Below, piece by piece: positions 41,425 through 50,603 of a DNA stretch of 64,000 nucleotides. Numbering within the stretch: position 1 is the stretch's first letter; each line of letters begins with the position of its first letter. The notes under the pieces were generated by a model that worked only from the letters and a program-made list of their open reading frames with translations, did no database searches and was not told the origin of the DNA. The position numbers and the translations under genes are program-made. The stretch is taken from assembly GCA_016703665.1 (NCBI GenBank), contig JADJBS010000002.1, positions 124,001 to 188,000 of the forward strand. Reading direction: 5' to 3'. This stretch comes from Candidatus Defluviibacillus avedoerensis. Its GTDB lineage: Bacteria; Pseudomonadota; Gammaproteobacteria; Burkholderiales; Burkholderiaceae_C.

Positions 41425-42699
41425 ATGCACGTCATCGTCCTTGGGAGCGGCCTGCTCGGCGTCAGCTCTGCTTATTACCTTTCTCAACTCGGCCACGAAG
41501 TCACCGTGGTAGACCGCCAGGCCTCGGCCGCGGCGGAAACCAGCTTCGCCAACGGCGGGCAAATCTCGGTCAGCCATGCCGAGCCCTGGGCCAACCCCAG
41601 TGCGCCACTCAAGGTCTTGCAGTGGCTGGGCAAAGAAGACGCGCCGCTGCTGTTTCGCATTCGGGCAGACATGCGGCAGTGGTTGTGGGGACTGCAGTTC
41701 ATGCGCGAATGCACCCCTACACGTACGCGGCACAACATCGAGCAAATTGTGCGTCTGGGCACCTACAGCCGCGCCATGCTGCAAGAGTTGCGTGACACCA
41801 CCGGCTTGCAGTACGACCAGCGCACACAGGGCATTCTGCATTTCTACACCTCGGCCAAAGAGTTTGACGCGGCGCTCAAACCCGCCGAGCAAATGCGGGC
41901 CCTGGGTTGTGAGCGCCAGGTGATCAGCGCAGACGAGGCCGTCAGATTAGAGCCCGCGTTGGCCCACTTGCGCGCGCAGCTGGCAGGTGCCACCTACACA
42001 GCCGAGGACGAATCGGGCGACGCCAACCGCTTTGCCCGCGAGTTGGTCAAACTCTGCGAGGGCGCAGGCGTCAAGTTCTGTATGAGCCATACCGTGACAG
42101 CCTTGCGCGAGACAGGCGGGCAGATCGACCATGTGGAGGCCACCGATGCAGAAGGGCGGTTTCAGCGCCTTCGTGCTGATGCCTATGTGCTGGCCATGGG
42201 ATCGCTCAGCCCGCTGTACACCGCGCCGCTGGGCATTCATCTGCCGATTTATCCGGCCAAGGGCTATTCGGTCACCATGTTCGTCAAGGACGCGTCCAAA
42301 GCGCACCAGGTCAGCCTGACGGATGACGAATACAAACTGGTCTTTTCGCGCCTCACGGGTGAGGGCAGTGACCGCCTGCGCATTGCAGGCACGGCCGAAC
42401 TCAATGGCTATGACCGTGACCTTAACCGCGTGCGCTGCGAAGCCATTGTGCGTCGGGTGGAGCAGCTTTTCCCCGGCGCGGGCGACGCCTCGCAGGCGAG
42501 CTATTGGACAGGCTTGCGCCCAGCCACACCCAGCAATGTGCCCATCATCGGCCGCAGCAAATTACCCAACCTGTTCTTTAACACCGGCCATGGCACCTTG
42601 GGCTGGACCCACGCCTGCGGCTCTGGCAAAAGCATTGCCCGCATCGTCAGCGGCTTGCCTGCAGAGGTGGACTTTGCTTTTACAAATGCGTCCACCTGA
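41425..42699 (+). CDS. DadA-type FAD D-amino-acid dehydrogenase, glycine-riboswitch controlled
   Basis: 424-aa flavoenzyme. Dinucleotide-binding GSGLLGVSSAYYLSQLG at residues 8-24, ETSFANGGQISVSHAEPWANP of DadA (two joined motifs), and a C-terminal GHGTLGWTHACGSGKSIA flavin motif. The family oxidises D-amino acids with a membrane acceptor. Control by a glycine riboswitch suggests that glycine is a substrate or product. It is followed by a tctC gene after 46 bases. Confidence 0.9.
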   Translation: MHVIVLGSGLLGVSSAYYLSQLGHEVTVVDRQASAAAETSFANGGQISVSHAEPWANPSAPLKVLQWLGKEDAPLLFRIRADMRQWLWGLQFMRECTPTRTRHNIEQIVRLGTYSRAMLQELRDTTGLQYDQRTQGILHFYTSAKEFDAALKPAEQMRALGCERQVISADEAVRLEPALAHLRAQLAGATYTAEDESGDANRFARELVKLCEGAGVKFCMSHTVTALRETGGQIDHVEATDAEGRFQRLRADAYVLAMGSLSPLYTAPLGIHLPIYPAKGYSVTMFVKDASKAHQVSLTDDEYKLVFSRLTGEGSDRLRIAGTAELNGYDRDLNRVRCEAIVRRVEQLFPGAGDASQASYWTGLRPATPSNVPIIGRSKLPNLFFNTGHGTLGWTHACGSGKSIARIVSGLPAEVDFAFTNAST

Positions 42700-42745
42700 A
42701 ACACTTTTCCCTTGTATCCCCAAACCCCTTAAAAGGAGACTCTCG

Positions 42746-43729
42746 ATGAACTCAACTCTCAAACGCCTATCTCTCGCCGTGGCATTCAGCCTGAGCGCCG
42801 TGGCCAGTCCAGCACTGGCGCAAACCTTCCCGTCAAAGCCGGTCACCATGGTCGTGGCGTTTCCCGCTGGCGGCGCCTCCGACGTGCTGGGCCGTATCAT
42901 GGCCAAGGGGATGCAGGAGCACCTGGGCCAGCCCATCGTGGTGGACAACGTGGTCGGGGTGGGCGGCTCACTGGGCGTGTTGAAGGCAGCGAACGCCAAC
43001 CCGGATGGTCACACCATTCTTGCCGGATCACCGCTGGAGCTGATTTACACCCCGCTGGGTGTGGCGGCAGCCAAAAACAAACCAGAAGACATGCGCTTGC
43101 TGGCGTTGGTGGGGCATACCACCATGGCGATTGCCGTGCGCAAAGATTTGCCGGTGAACACCCTGGCAGAGTTTTTGGAATACGCCAAAAAGGCCGAGAA
43201 GCCCTTGTCGTTTGGCAGCACGGGCGTGGGATCGCTCTACCACCTCATGGCTGAAACCGCGCTCCAGATTGGCGGTGCCAAAGGCCTGCATATCCCCTAC
43301 AACGGATTGGCGCCGTACCTCAAAGATTTGGCTGGCGGGCAGATCGACTTTGCCGTGGTGCCCGTTGCTGGCCCTGTGCCTGGGATGATAGAAGCTGGCA
43401 ACTTCCGGGCCATCGCCCAGGCGTCAGCCGAATCCAATTCGCGCATTGCCAAAGTGCCGTTGGCTAAAGCAACCAAAGGCTTTGAAAACTACAACTTCAG
43501 CATCTGGATTGGTATAGAGGCAAGCCACAAAGTGCCCGAAGCTGCGGCCAACACGATCCACAAGGCTGCCTACGCCGCTTTGGCCAATCCAGAGGTGCGC
43601 AAGTCCGTCGAGGCATCTGGCTCGGTGGTGGGTGAACCCATGACCTTGCCGCAGCTCAAAGCCTTTTACGAACGCGAAATGGTCACGGGCGCTGCGGTTG
43701 CCAAGTCGGTTAACTTGCAGCCTCAGTAA
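42746..43729 (+). CDS. TctC/Bug-family solute-binding protein
   Basis: 327-aa receptor with a signal peptide (cleavage after ALA near residue 25). FPSKPVTMVVAFPAGGASDV, NPDGHTILAGSP and FGSTGVGSLYHL are the family motifs. It lies downstream of the riboswitch-controlled dadA-like gene with AAAAGGAG as ribosome site, so co-expression and a role in amino-acid or keto-acid uptake are possible. Confidence 0.9.
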   Translation: MNSTLKRLSLAVAFSLSAVASPALAQTFPSKPVTMVVAFPAGGASDVLGRIMAKGMQEHLGQPIVVDNVVGVGGSLGVLKAANANPDGHTILAGSPLELIYTPLGVAAAKNKPEDMRLLALVGHTTMAIAVRKDLPVNTLAEFLEYAKKAEKPLSFGSTGVGSLYHLMAETALQIGGAKGLHIPYNGLAPYLKDLAGGQIDFAVVPVAGPVPGMIEAGNFRAIAQASAESNSRIAKVPLAKATKGFENYNFSIWIGIEASHKVPEAAANTIHKAAYAALANPEVRKSVEASGSVVGEPMTLPQLKAFYEREMVTGAAVAKSVNLQPQ

Positions 43730-43835
43730 AAAACGGGCTCTTGGCATGTCCTGTATGCATTCATTGCTATGAAAAATGATGAACTGTATTCATCCGGCTG
43801 CCCAATACTGGCGAAGGGCGTGCTCGGCCTTATGT

Positions 43836-44423
43836 TCAAACCTCTGATTTGATCAAATCGCTGGCACGTTCAAAAAGCAATTTTTGACCGGCACTTCGAA
43901 GCGCTGATAAGACTTCCAATTGGAGTTTTTCATCGGAGACTGCGCGGGCAATCATCACAGCACCGACGTTCTGGGCCATCAAAGTCCAGGCGTCCTCAGG
44001 CGTTGCTGTCAGGCGCTGCAGTTTTTCATGGATCTCAAGCAGACCGGTCTGGAAGGCTTCCTTGACGGCTTTGTCAGCCCGGGCAATTTCAGGTGTGAGC
44101 GAAGGCAGCGGGCATCCTTGTTCAGGGTGCCTGACGTGCTGAATGCTCAGGTAACCTGTCAGTGACCTGGCGGCACTCACCGCATCAGTCGGGTCAACCG
44201 CCTCGTACATCTTCGCGGTACGCGCAAGTTCGGCCGTTATCAGGGCGACAAACAAGTCGGCCTTACCGTCGAAGTGTTTGTACAGCGCGCCAGTGGTTAC
44301 ACCCGCAGCTGCGGCTATTGACGCCATGCCGCTTTCGTTGAAACCATGCTTCTTGGCGTGACTGCCGCCCAACTCAATGAGCCGTTGGCGGGACGAATCT
44401 TTGTGGTCTTTGGGGTATCGCAT
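43836..44423 (-). CDS. TetR/AcrR-family regulator
   Basis: 195-aa repressor. The HTH is in about residues 29-48 (MASIAAAAGVTTGALYKHF), followed by FDGKADLFVAL; the C-terminal domain is of the type seen with SDR and nitro-reductase genes. It is divergent from the pseudogene mosaic and the SDR/isomerase pair at 45216-46605, which may be its remaining targets. Confidence 0.85.
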   Translation of the reverse strand: MRYPKDHKDSSRQRLIELGGSHAKKHGFNESGMASIAAAAGVTTGALYKHFDGKADLFVALITAELARTAKMYEAVDPTDAVSAARSLTGYLSIQHVRHPEQGCPLPSLTPEIARADKAVKEAFQTGLLEIHEKLQRLTATPEDAWTLMAQNVGAVMIARAVSDEKLQLEVLSALRSAGQKLLFERASDLIKSEV

Positions 44424-44695
44424 GACCTGATTGTGATGTCTCCAGTTTGACAGTTAGAAAAGTCTTCATAAGATAACGTTCATTATCTCATGTTGATACA
44501 CTTCTGCCGTTCAATGCACTCAATCGAAGAAAATCATGAATGACACGCAAACAGCTGAGTGGAAAAAGACAGCCTGCATCATCTATTGTGGCGGTGGCAG
44601 GCAAGGCAATCAACTGGTTAGCACCTATGCCGACAGCACCATCAAGGCGTTGGGGGTGGTGTATCGGTCGAACGCGCTTGTGCAGCCCGGTCACA

Positions 44696-45191
44696 GGTGC
44701 CAAGGTCATCATGGGCTTGATCCCTTGCAATGTGATTCCCGAGGAAATTCTTACCGATCACCCAAATCGATTTCGGGCGACGTTCATCGAAACCAGCATC
44801 TCAGTTCACTCGCTGGCCGACAGTCAACGCATGCGCGAAGCCCTGAGGGCGCTGGATATCAGTGTGGGGATCGACGTGGCGAGAATCGAGACAGCACGCC
44901 AAGTCGACTACGTGCTGCCGGCCACGTGCCAGTTTGAAAAGGCCGAAGCTACGTTCTTTAAAGTCGAGTTTCCGCGCAATGGGTTTCACCTCAGGCAGCC
45001 CCTGTGCCCATCGCACCCAGGCACGCTGACCGAGGCTGAAATATCTGCGCGAACGGCTCGCCGCCTACAAGGTCCCGGGCGACATCAGGTTTCTGGCGCA
45101 GCTGCCCTCATCGCCCACCGGGAAGGTGCTCAAGAACGTGCTTAAGGTAAATGCTCAAACGGTCGATCCGTCTGCGTCGGACGTCACATAA
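44696..45191 (+). pseudogene. Mosaic relic: molybdopterin oxidoreductase fragment joined to acyl-CoA ligase C-terminus
   Basis: From 44696 to about 45052 one frame reads MGLIPCNVIPEEILTDHP, HSLADSQRMREALRALD, VDYVLPATCQFEKAEATFF and EFPRNGFHLR, clear parts of a molybdopterin-dependent oxidoreductase. From 45045 a different frame reads LRERLAAYKVPGDIRFL and PTGKVLKNVLK to a stop at 45191, the C-terminus of an AMP-forming acyl-CoA ligase. The 270 bases before 44696 show no convincing gene. A deletion fused two unrelated genes. Confidence 0.8.
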
Positions 45192-45215
45192 ATCCAAATC
45201 TATGAAAGGCTCTCC

Positions 45216-45944
45216 ATGACTGACAAAAAAGCCATCCTCGTTATCGGTGCCGGTGACGCCACCGGAGGGGCAATCGCTCGACGATTTGCGCGCGAGGGCT
45301 ATATTGCGTGTGTGACTCGCCGCACAGTCGAGAAGCTAGAACCTTTGGTCCAGCAGATCACGGCGGAAGGTGGTCAGGCGCATGGATTTGGCAGCGACGC
45401 GCGAAAAGAAGAAGAGATGGTCGCGCTTGTCGAGCAGATCGAACGCGACATCGCACCCATTGAGGTGGCCGTCTTCAACATCGGTGCCAACGTGCGGTTC
45501 GGCATCACAGAAACCACTGCCAGGGTCTATCAGAAGGTATGGGAGATGGTCTGCTTTGGCGGCTTTCTGATGGGCCGTGAAGCCGCCAAAGTGATGCTGC
45601 CACGCGGTCGAGGGACGATTATCTTCACCGGTGCCACGGCGAGCCTGCGCGGGCGAGAAGGGTTCGCTGCATTTGCCGGGGCCAAGCACGCCCTGCGCGC
45701 ACTTGCACAGAGCATGGCCCGCGAACTCTGGCCCAAAGGAATCCATGTCGCGCACCCTGTGATCGACGGCGCCATCGACACGGAATTCATACGCTCAAAC
45801 TTTCCCGATCGCTATGCGATGAAGGATCAGCAAGGCATCCTGAGTCCAGACTCCATCGCCGAGGCCTATTGGCAGATCCATCGGCAACCCCGTGATGCCT
45901 GGACTCACGAAACCGAGCTGCGGCCATGGATGGAATCATGGTGA
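45216..45944 (+). CDS. Short-chain dehydrogenase/reductase
   Basis: 242-aa SDR. The cofactor motif at residues 11-17 is GAGDATGG, slightly atypical; NIGANVRF stands for the NNAG motif, and the catalytic part has a Ser in TGATASLRG and, instead of YxxxK, FAGAKHAL, with Phe in place of the catalytic Tyr. That substitution may reduce or alter activity. It overlaps no neighbour and is followed 40 bases later by the isomerase. Confidence 0.8.
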   Translation: MTDKKAILVIGAGDATGGAIARRFAREGYIACVTRRTVEKLEPLVQQITAEGGQAHGFGSDARKEEEMVALVEQIERDIAPIEVAVFNIGANVRFGITETTARVYQKVWEMVCFGGFLMGREAAKVMLPRGRGTIIFTGATASLRGREGFAAFAGAKHALRALAQSMARELWPKGIHVAHPVIDGAIDTEFIRSNFPDRYAMKDQQGILSPDSIAEAYWQIHRQPRDAWTHETELRPWMESW

Positions 45945-45984
45945 CAGCAGGGGCAACAACCGATCAACGACCTACACACACCCA

Positions 45985-46605
45985 ATGAAGCCACTTCAAG
46001 TTCAATTCCTCTTTGACTTCGGCAGCCCAAACGCTTACCTGTGCCACAAAGTGCTACCGGGCATGGAGTCGCGCACCGGGATTCGGTTTGAGTACCTGCC
46101 GATCCTGCTCGGCGGACTGTTCAAACTGAGCAACAACCGCTCTCCTGCTGAGGCCTTCGCCGACATTCCCAACAAGCGAGCCTATGACAAGCTGGAGGTG
46201 CAGCGCTTCATCGCCAGGCACCAGATCGACCAGTTCCAATTCAATCCACACTTTCCGGTGAACACGCTAAAGATCATGCGTTTAGCCGTCGCTGCACAGG
46301 CCTTAGGGTGCGGCCCTCAGGTCATCGAAGCGATGTATTCAGCGATGTGGGAGCAGGCCCGCAATATGGATGACCCCAATGAGATCACTGCCGTGTTGAA
46401 CAATGCTGGCCTCGATGGCGCATCACTTCTTGCCAAAGCGCAAGAGCCTGAGATCAAGGCCTGTCTGGCGGCCAACACGCAGTCCGCATTCGAGCGCGGC
46501 GCCTTTGGCTCACCCTCGTTCTTTGTGGGCAAGGAATTGTTCTTTGGCAAGGATCGCTTGAGAGAAGTCGAGGAAGAAATTATTAAGCAGAGGGAAGTCC
46601 TATAA
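45985..46605 (+). CDS. 2-hydroxychromene-2-carboxylate isomerase-like protein (DsbA fold)
   Basis: 206-aa GST-kappa/DsbA-fold protein. LFDFGSPNAYLCHKVLP at the N-terminus (the FDFxSPYxY motif), FNPHFPVNTLKIMRLAVAAQ and the C-terminal GAFGSPSFFVGKELFFGKDRL are all family motifs. Such isomerases use glutathione in naphthalene-type ring degradation but many paralogues act elsewhere. I place the start at MKPLQVQF. Confidence 0.88.
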   Translation: MKPLQVQFLFDFGSPNAYLCHKVLPGMESRTGIRFEYLPILLGGLFKLSNNRSPAEAFADIPNKRAYDKLEVQRFIARHQIDQFQFNPHFPVNTLKIMRLAVAAQALGCGPQVIEAMYSAMWEQARNMDDPNEITAVLNNAGLDGASLLAKAQEPEIKACLAANTQSAFERGAFGSPSFFVGKELFFGKDRLREVEEEIIKQREVL

Positions 46606-46703
46606 AGTCGCGCATTGCAAGTTTTCGAACACTCTGTGTGTCGTTGCGACCTCCAAGCCGAGGTCAAGCAAGGTGTATCGATCGGTGAGAACAAGGAACG
46701 GTT

Positions 46704-47573
46704 TTAGAAAACAAGTGACAGCCTCCCTCCCGGCGAACAAACGCGGCAGTTGGGGCCGATTTGACAACCAAGTGCCAACCGCCCTAGTACCGCCCTTGTT
46801 GCAGCATCTGCCGCAAACATGTGCTCCACCCGCAGTGATGCCAGCGTGATGTCTTGCGGTGTACCGAAGGTGGTGAACATGCTAAAGAATGCCAGCTCGC
46901 CATGCGTCGTGGCAAACCGGGTGGTCAGCACGGGGGCCAGCGGTCGGGGCCAAGCATTTTGCAGGTTTTGATTTCCCAGCCGCTCGCGCAACAAGCTAGC
47001 AAAAGCTTCTACTTTGGGCGTGATGGTCGCTTGCACGCAAGCCTCATCGCGCAGGTGAGCCAGCATGGCGGGGCCTACCTCAGCCAGGTTGACCATGTGC
47101 CGTGTAAATCCCTCCGGATGCGTCAACATGTCCAACAAATTCAGTGGGGTGCCTGTGGGCAGATTCGCCGACCAAGGCATGAGTGTGGCAGCCAGCCATT
47201 GACCCCCCCGGTTGATGTGCAACAGGTTCCAGTGGGCGTCAAACGCCAGGGCGGGCATAGGGTCATGAGACTGCAACAAATGCTGGATAGCTGAATGGGC
47301 CTGCGCCAATGCCGGGTCGTCCAGCAGGGTTTCACCGTAGGCCGGTGCATAGCCTGCTTGAAGCATCGCCGCATTGCGTACGGCCAGCGGGGCGTCCAGC
47401 TCCTGCAACCAGGCCAGCAGCAAGGGCCGACTGGGTTTGGCCCGGCCACTTTCCACAAAGCTGATGTGGCGCTGCGACACACCTACGCGAAAAGACAGTT
47501 CTAACTGACTCAGCCGTCGCGCCTTTCGCGCCTGTTGCAGAGTCACAGGGAGGGTGTGGGTAAGTTCGGCCAT
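46704..47573 (-). CDS. XRE-family regulator with MmyB-like domain
   Basis: 289-aa protein. N-terminal HTH_XRE (about residues 10-60: QQARKARRLSQLELSFRVGVSQ, then ISFVESGRAKPS) and a C-terminal PAS-like MmyB domain (LAFDAHWNLLHIN, then FHSF-like LAFFSMFTTFGTPQDITL). These proteins regulate neighbouring dehydrogenases or transporters; here the divergent gene encodes a small membrane protein. ATG at 47573; TTG at 47579 is an alternative. Confidence 0.85.
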   Translation of the reverse strand: MAELTHTLPVTLQQARKARRLSQLELSFRVGVSQRHISFVESGRAKPSRPLLLAWLQELDAPLAVRNAAMLQAGYAPAYGETLLDDPALAQAHSAIQHLLQSHDPMPALAFDAHWNLLHINRGGQWLAATLMPWSANLPTGTPLNLLDMLTHPEGFTRHMVNLAEVGPAMLAHLRDEACVQATITPKVEAFASLLRERLGNQNLQNAWPRPLAPVLTTRFATTHGELAFFSMFTTFGTPQDITLASLRVEHMFAADAATRAVLGRLALGCQIGPNCRVCSPGGRLSLVF

Positions 47574-47660
47574 GCCCAAATTGAAGCACAGGTGAGCAGC
47601 GAAACGATGACCTCTGAGGTAATTGCAGACATGACTGGTGTGGCAGAAACTTGAGCCATC

Positions 47661-47972
47661 ATGTCAATGAAAGTTCAAACCATGCCACGCGTCTTGCTCA
47701 TCATCACCCTTGTTTTGTTTGGCGGGCTGAGTGCCGTCGCGCTTTGGCAGCACGGTTTCTGGGGCATCATCGCGCCGCATTTTCAAAGCACAGGTGCGGG
47801 GCAGGTGTTCGCGGATTTGGTGATTGCGCTGACCTTGGTCATGGTCTGGATGTGGCAAGACGCCAAAGCAGCTGGGCGTAACCCGCTGCCCTGGATCGTG
47901 GCGACGCTGGTGGTCGGCTCGTTCGGACCGCTGGTGTATTTGCTGCTTTACAAAACGAAGAATGTTGCTTAA
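47661..47972 (+). CDS. Small membrane protein, DUF2834-like
   Basis: 103 aa with three hydrophobic helices (about residues 10-28, 48-66 and 75-96). The FADLVIALTLVMVWMWQDAK motif and the final GSFGPLVYLLLY are typical of DUF2834-type proteins of unknown function. Divergent from the MmyB-type regulator. Confidence 0.75.
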   Translation: MSMKVQTMPRVLLIITLVLFGGLSAVALWQHGFWGIIAPHFQSTGAGQVFADLVIALTLVMVWMWQDAKAAGRNPLPWIVATLVVGSFGPLVYLLLYKTKNVA

Positions 47973-48007
47973 AAATTTCTTTTCGTCATATTAGGTATGC
48001 ATTTATT

Positions 48008-48018
48008 GCTATCAAAAA
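48008..48018. repeat. Dispersed repeat copy
   Basis: GCATTTATTGCTATCAAAAAGG lies in the 98-base gap between two convergent genes; core GCTATCAAAAA at the given position. Confidence 0.5.
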
Positions 48019-48070
48019 GGGACCATTAAATTCTGCGGATGAATGCGGATTTGCCGGGTTGCCGCGCGGG

Positions 48071-49051
48071 TCAGTCGATTTGAATCTTGGCGTCTGTGGC
48101 CACTTGGCGCCATCTGTCAACTTCTGCCGCCGTGTGCTTGGCAAAGGCTTCGGGTGCGTACTGAGCCTCCGGCAGCAAGTTGATGCCCTGCGCGGCCATG
48201 CGCTTGGTCCAGTCCTTGTCAGTCAATGCTTTCAGATACGCTTGATGCAGTTTTTGCACGACATCTTTGGCGACGCCCTTGGGTGCGTAGAGGCCGTACC
48301 AGGTAGCGGCTTCAAAGCCGGGTAAGGTCTTTTCGGCAAGCGCGGGTACGTTAGGGTATTGCACAGGCATGGGAGTGAGAGATGTCAGGGCAATGGCATT
48401 CAACCTGCCGCCGGTGACTTGAGGCAGGGCCGTATTGCTCTGGTCAAACATGGCGTCTACTTGGCCACCCACCAGATCATTCATGGCGGGGGCTGCGCCT
48501 TTGTACGAGATAGGTGTCACGTCAATGCCCGCTTTGGATTCAAACAGGGCTGCGATCAAATGCGAGGTAGACCCGACTCCTGCATTGCCAAAATTGATCT
48601 TCTTGGGCGAGGCTTTGGCTGCGGCAATCAAGGCATCTGCGGTCTTGTAGGGCGATGTCTTGGGGACAAGCAGCACCAGCGGTGTGTCCGGAAAACGGAA
48701 GACCGCCTCAAAGTCTTTCACCGGGTCATAGCTCAGCTTTTTATAGAGCGCGGGTGCAGCACCCATGTAGCCCATGTGTCCCACCAAAAAGGTGTAGCCG
48801 TCCGGGTTGGCCTTGGCTGCTTTGCCTGCGCCCAAGGTGCCCCCTGCGCCAGCGGTGTTTTCGATGATGACGGTTTGCCCAAGGTGGCGGCTGACTTTGT
48901 CGGCAATGTCGCGTGCCATGGCGTCGGTTGGGCCGCCTGCGGCAAAGGGCACGATCCAGGTGAGTGTTTTGGTGGGCCAAGTTTGGGCTTGTGCGAATTG
49001 AGTTGTGATCAGCAGCGAGGCAAGGGCGCAAATGGTTTTGGTGATTTTCAT
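48071..49051 (-). CDS. TctC/Bug-family solute-binding protein
   Basis: 326-aa receptor with a signal peptide (cleavage after AQA near residue 22). TWPTKTLTWIVPFAAGGPTD, NPDGYTFLVGHMG and FGNAGVGSTSHL are Bug motifs. It is encoded directly downstream of an aspartase/fumarase-superfamily lyase, 57 bases apart, and probably belongs to the GntR-controlled unit. Confidence 0.9.
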   Translation of the reverse strand: MKITKTICALASLLITTQFAQAQTWPTKTLTWIVPFAAGGPTDAMARDIADKVSRHLGQTVIIENTAGAGGTLGAGKAAKANPDGYTFLVGHMGYMGAAPALYKKLSYDPVKDFEAVFRFPDTPLVLLVPKTSPYKTADALIAAAKASPKKINFGNAGVGSTSHLIAALFESKAGIDVTPISYKGAAPAMNDLVGGQVDAMFDQSNTALPQVTGGRLNAIALTSLTPMPVQYPNVPALAEKTLPGFEAATWYGLYAPKGVAKDVVQKLHQAYLKALTDKDWTKRMAAQGINLLPEAQYAPEAFAKHTAAEVDRWRQVATDAKIQID

Positions 49052-49108
49052 GGTGTCTCCAAGGGTGAAGATTTGAGAAGATTCGTGAGAACAGGATGAG
49101 GCAGGGCG

Positions 49109-50488
49109 TCAGACTTTGGGGGCGGCCGACAGCGCCAGGGCTTGGTCCACCATTTGCGGCGCCAAACCCAGGTAATTGGCAGGATCGGTCAGGCGGTCAA
49201 TGCTGGCCCGGTCAAAGTGGCGCGTGACTTCTGGCAGGGCAGACAGCGCATCGGCCAGCGAGCCGCCGTGTTCATTGACCGTACGGCAAGCGTCGTACAC
49301 CACGTCATGGGCTTGCTGGCGCCCAATGTGCGGGGCCATGCCCATCATCACGGCCTCGGCCACAATCAGGCCACGGCTGATGCCCAGGTTATGCCGCATG
49401 CGGGCTGTGTCTACGATCAACCCACCCAGCGCAAACTTGGCCTGGTACAGAGCGCCGGCAGTCAGGATGAAGCTTTCGGGGATGGCGATCCACTCCGCAT
49501 GCCAGGGGCCGGTGGCGCGTTCAAAGTCCTGCACCATCGCATCCACCATCAGGCCCGCATGCTGGCGCACCGCCTTGCTGGCGGCCAGCATCAATTCACT
49601 GGAGATGGGGTTGCGCTTTTGCGGCATGGTGCTGCTGGCACCCCGCCCTTTGACGAAGGGTTCGTACACCTCGGCAAACTCAGTGGATGCCATGATCATG
49701 ATGTCCAGCGCGATCTTGCCCAGCGACCCTGTCACCAGCGCCAGCAAATTCACCGCCTCAGCAAAGCCATCACGTGCCACATGCCAGGTGGTGGCAGGCA
49801 CACCCAAGCCCAGTTCAGCCGCCAGGGCACGCTGAACCTCAAGGCCTTTGTCGCCCAGAGATGCCAGCGTGCCGGCTGCACCGGCAAATTCCACCACCTC
49901 CACGCGGGGGCGCAACTGGGCCAGACGCTCTTGGTGCCGGTCAAACATGGCCAGCCAGATGGCGACCTTGTAGCCAAAGGTCACAGGCAGTGCCTGTTGC
50001 AAATGGGTGCGCCCGGCCATGGGGGTGTCGCGGTGCTTGGCCGCCAGATCCGCCAGGATGGTGCGCAGCGCGCGAATGTCGGCGTCCACAATGGCCAGCG
50101 CATCGCGCACCTGTAACACCACTGCCGTGTCCATGATGTCCTGCGTGGTGGCGCCCCAGTGCACATAGCGGCCTGCCTCGCCACACATGGCCACGAGCTG
50201 ATGCACCAGCGGCAGGATGGGATAACCCACGATGTCGGTTTCCTCGCGCATGTGGTCAAAGTCAATGCGGGAGAGAACAGATTCGCGGGCGATCACTTCA
50301 GCAGCCTCTGCTGGAATCACGCCGCAGCGTGCCTCGGCTTTGGCGAGCGCCACCTCCACATCAATGTAGCGCTGGATCAGGGCTTTGTCTGAAAAGACCG
50401 TGCGCATGGCCTGGGTGCCAAAGGCATCGCGGAACAGGATGGAATCCATCACCGTGCTGGCGCTGAAAGAGGAGTGTGCTGTGTTCAT
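49109..50488 (-). CDS. Aspartase/fumarase-superfamily lyase (adenylosuccinate lyase/CMLE-like)
   Basis: 459-aa lyase. The superfamily signature is intact as GASSTMPQKRNP (about residues 275-286), with the HWGATTQDIMDTA and GRTHLQQALPVTFGYK regions also present. A second, housekeeping purB would be expected elsewhere; linkage to a Bug receptor and a GntR gene favours a catabolic lyase of the 3-carboxymuconate cycloisomerase-like or aminodicarboxylate type. I use the ATG at 50488; an earlier ATG at 50521 falls inside the operator. Confidence 0.85.
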   Translation of the reverse strand: MNTAHSSFSASTVMDSILFRDAFGTQAMRTVFSDKALIQRYIDVEVALAKAEARCGVIPAEAAEVIARESVLSRIDFDHMREETDIVGYPILPLVHQLVAMCGEAGRYVHWGATTQDIMDTAVVLQVRDALAIVDADIRALRTILADLAAKHRDTPMAGRTHLQQALPVTFGYKVAIWLAMFDRHQERLAQLRPRVEVVEFAGAAGTLASLGDKGLEVQRALAAELGLGVPATTWHVARDGFAEAVNLLALVTGSLGKIALDIMIMASTEFAEVYEPFVKGRGASSTMPQKRNPISSELMLAASKAVRQHAGLMVDAMVQDFERATGPWHAEWIAIPESFILTAGALYQAKFALGGLIVDTARMRHNLGISRGLIVAEAVMMGMAPHIGRQQAHDVVYDACRTVNEHGGSLADALSALPEVTRHFDRASIDRLTDPANYLGLAPQMVDQALALSAAPKV

Positions 50489-50509
50489 GGGGTCTGGATC
50501 TATGTTTAT

Positions 50510-50555
50510 ATGTTCGGACATATTTGAATAATTTAACTTTAATAAGTCCGGACAT
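50510..50555. promoter_or_regulatory. Paired GntR operators
   Basis: ATGTTCGGACAT (50510-50521) and AAGTCCGGACAT (50544-50555) are two copies of a near-palindromic GTCCGGAC-type site, 34 bases apart, in the divergent region between the lyase and the beta-lactamase-fold gene. The HutC-type GntR regulator at 51810 is the likely ligand. Confidence 0.65.
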
Positions 50556-50603
50556 AAAAGAAATACGTGATAACCCTATGCCAGATCGTGCGATGCTGTC
50601 GGC

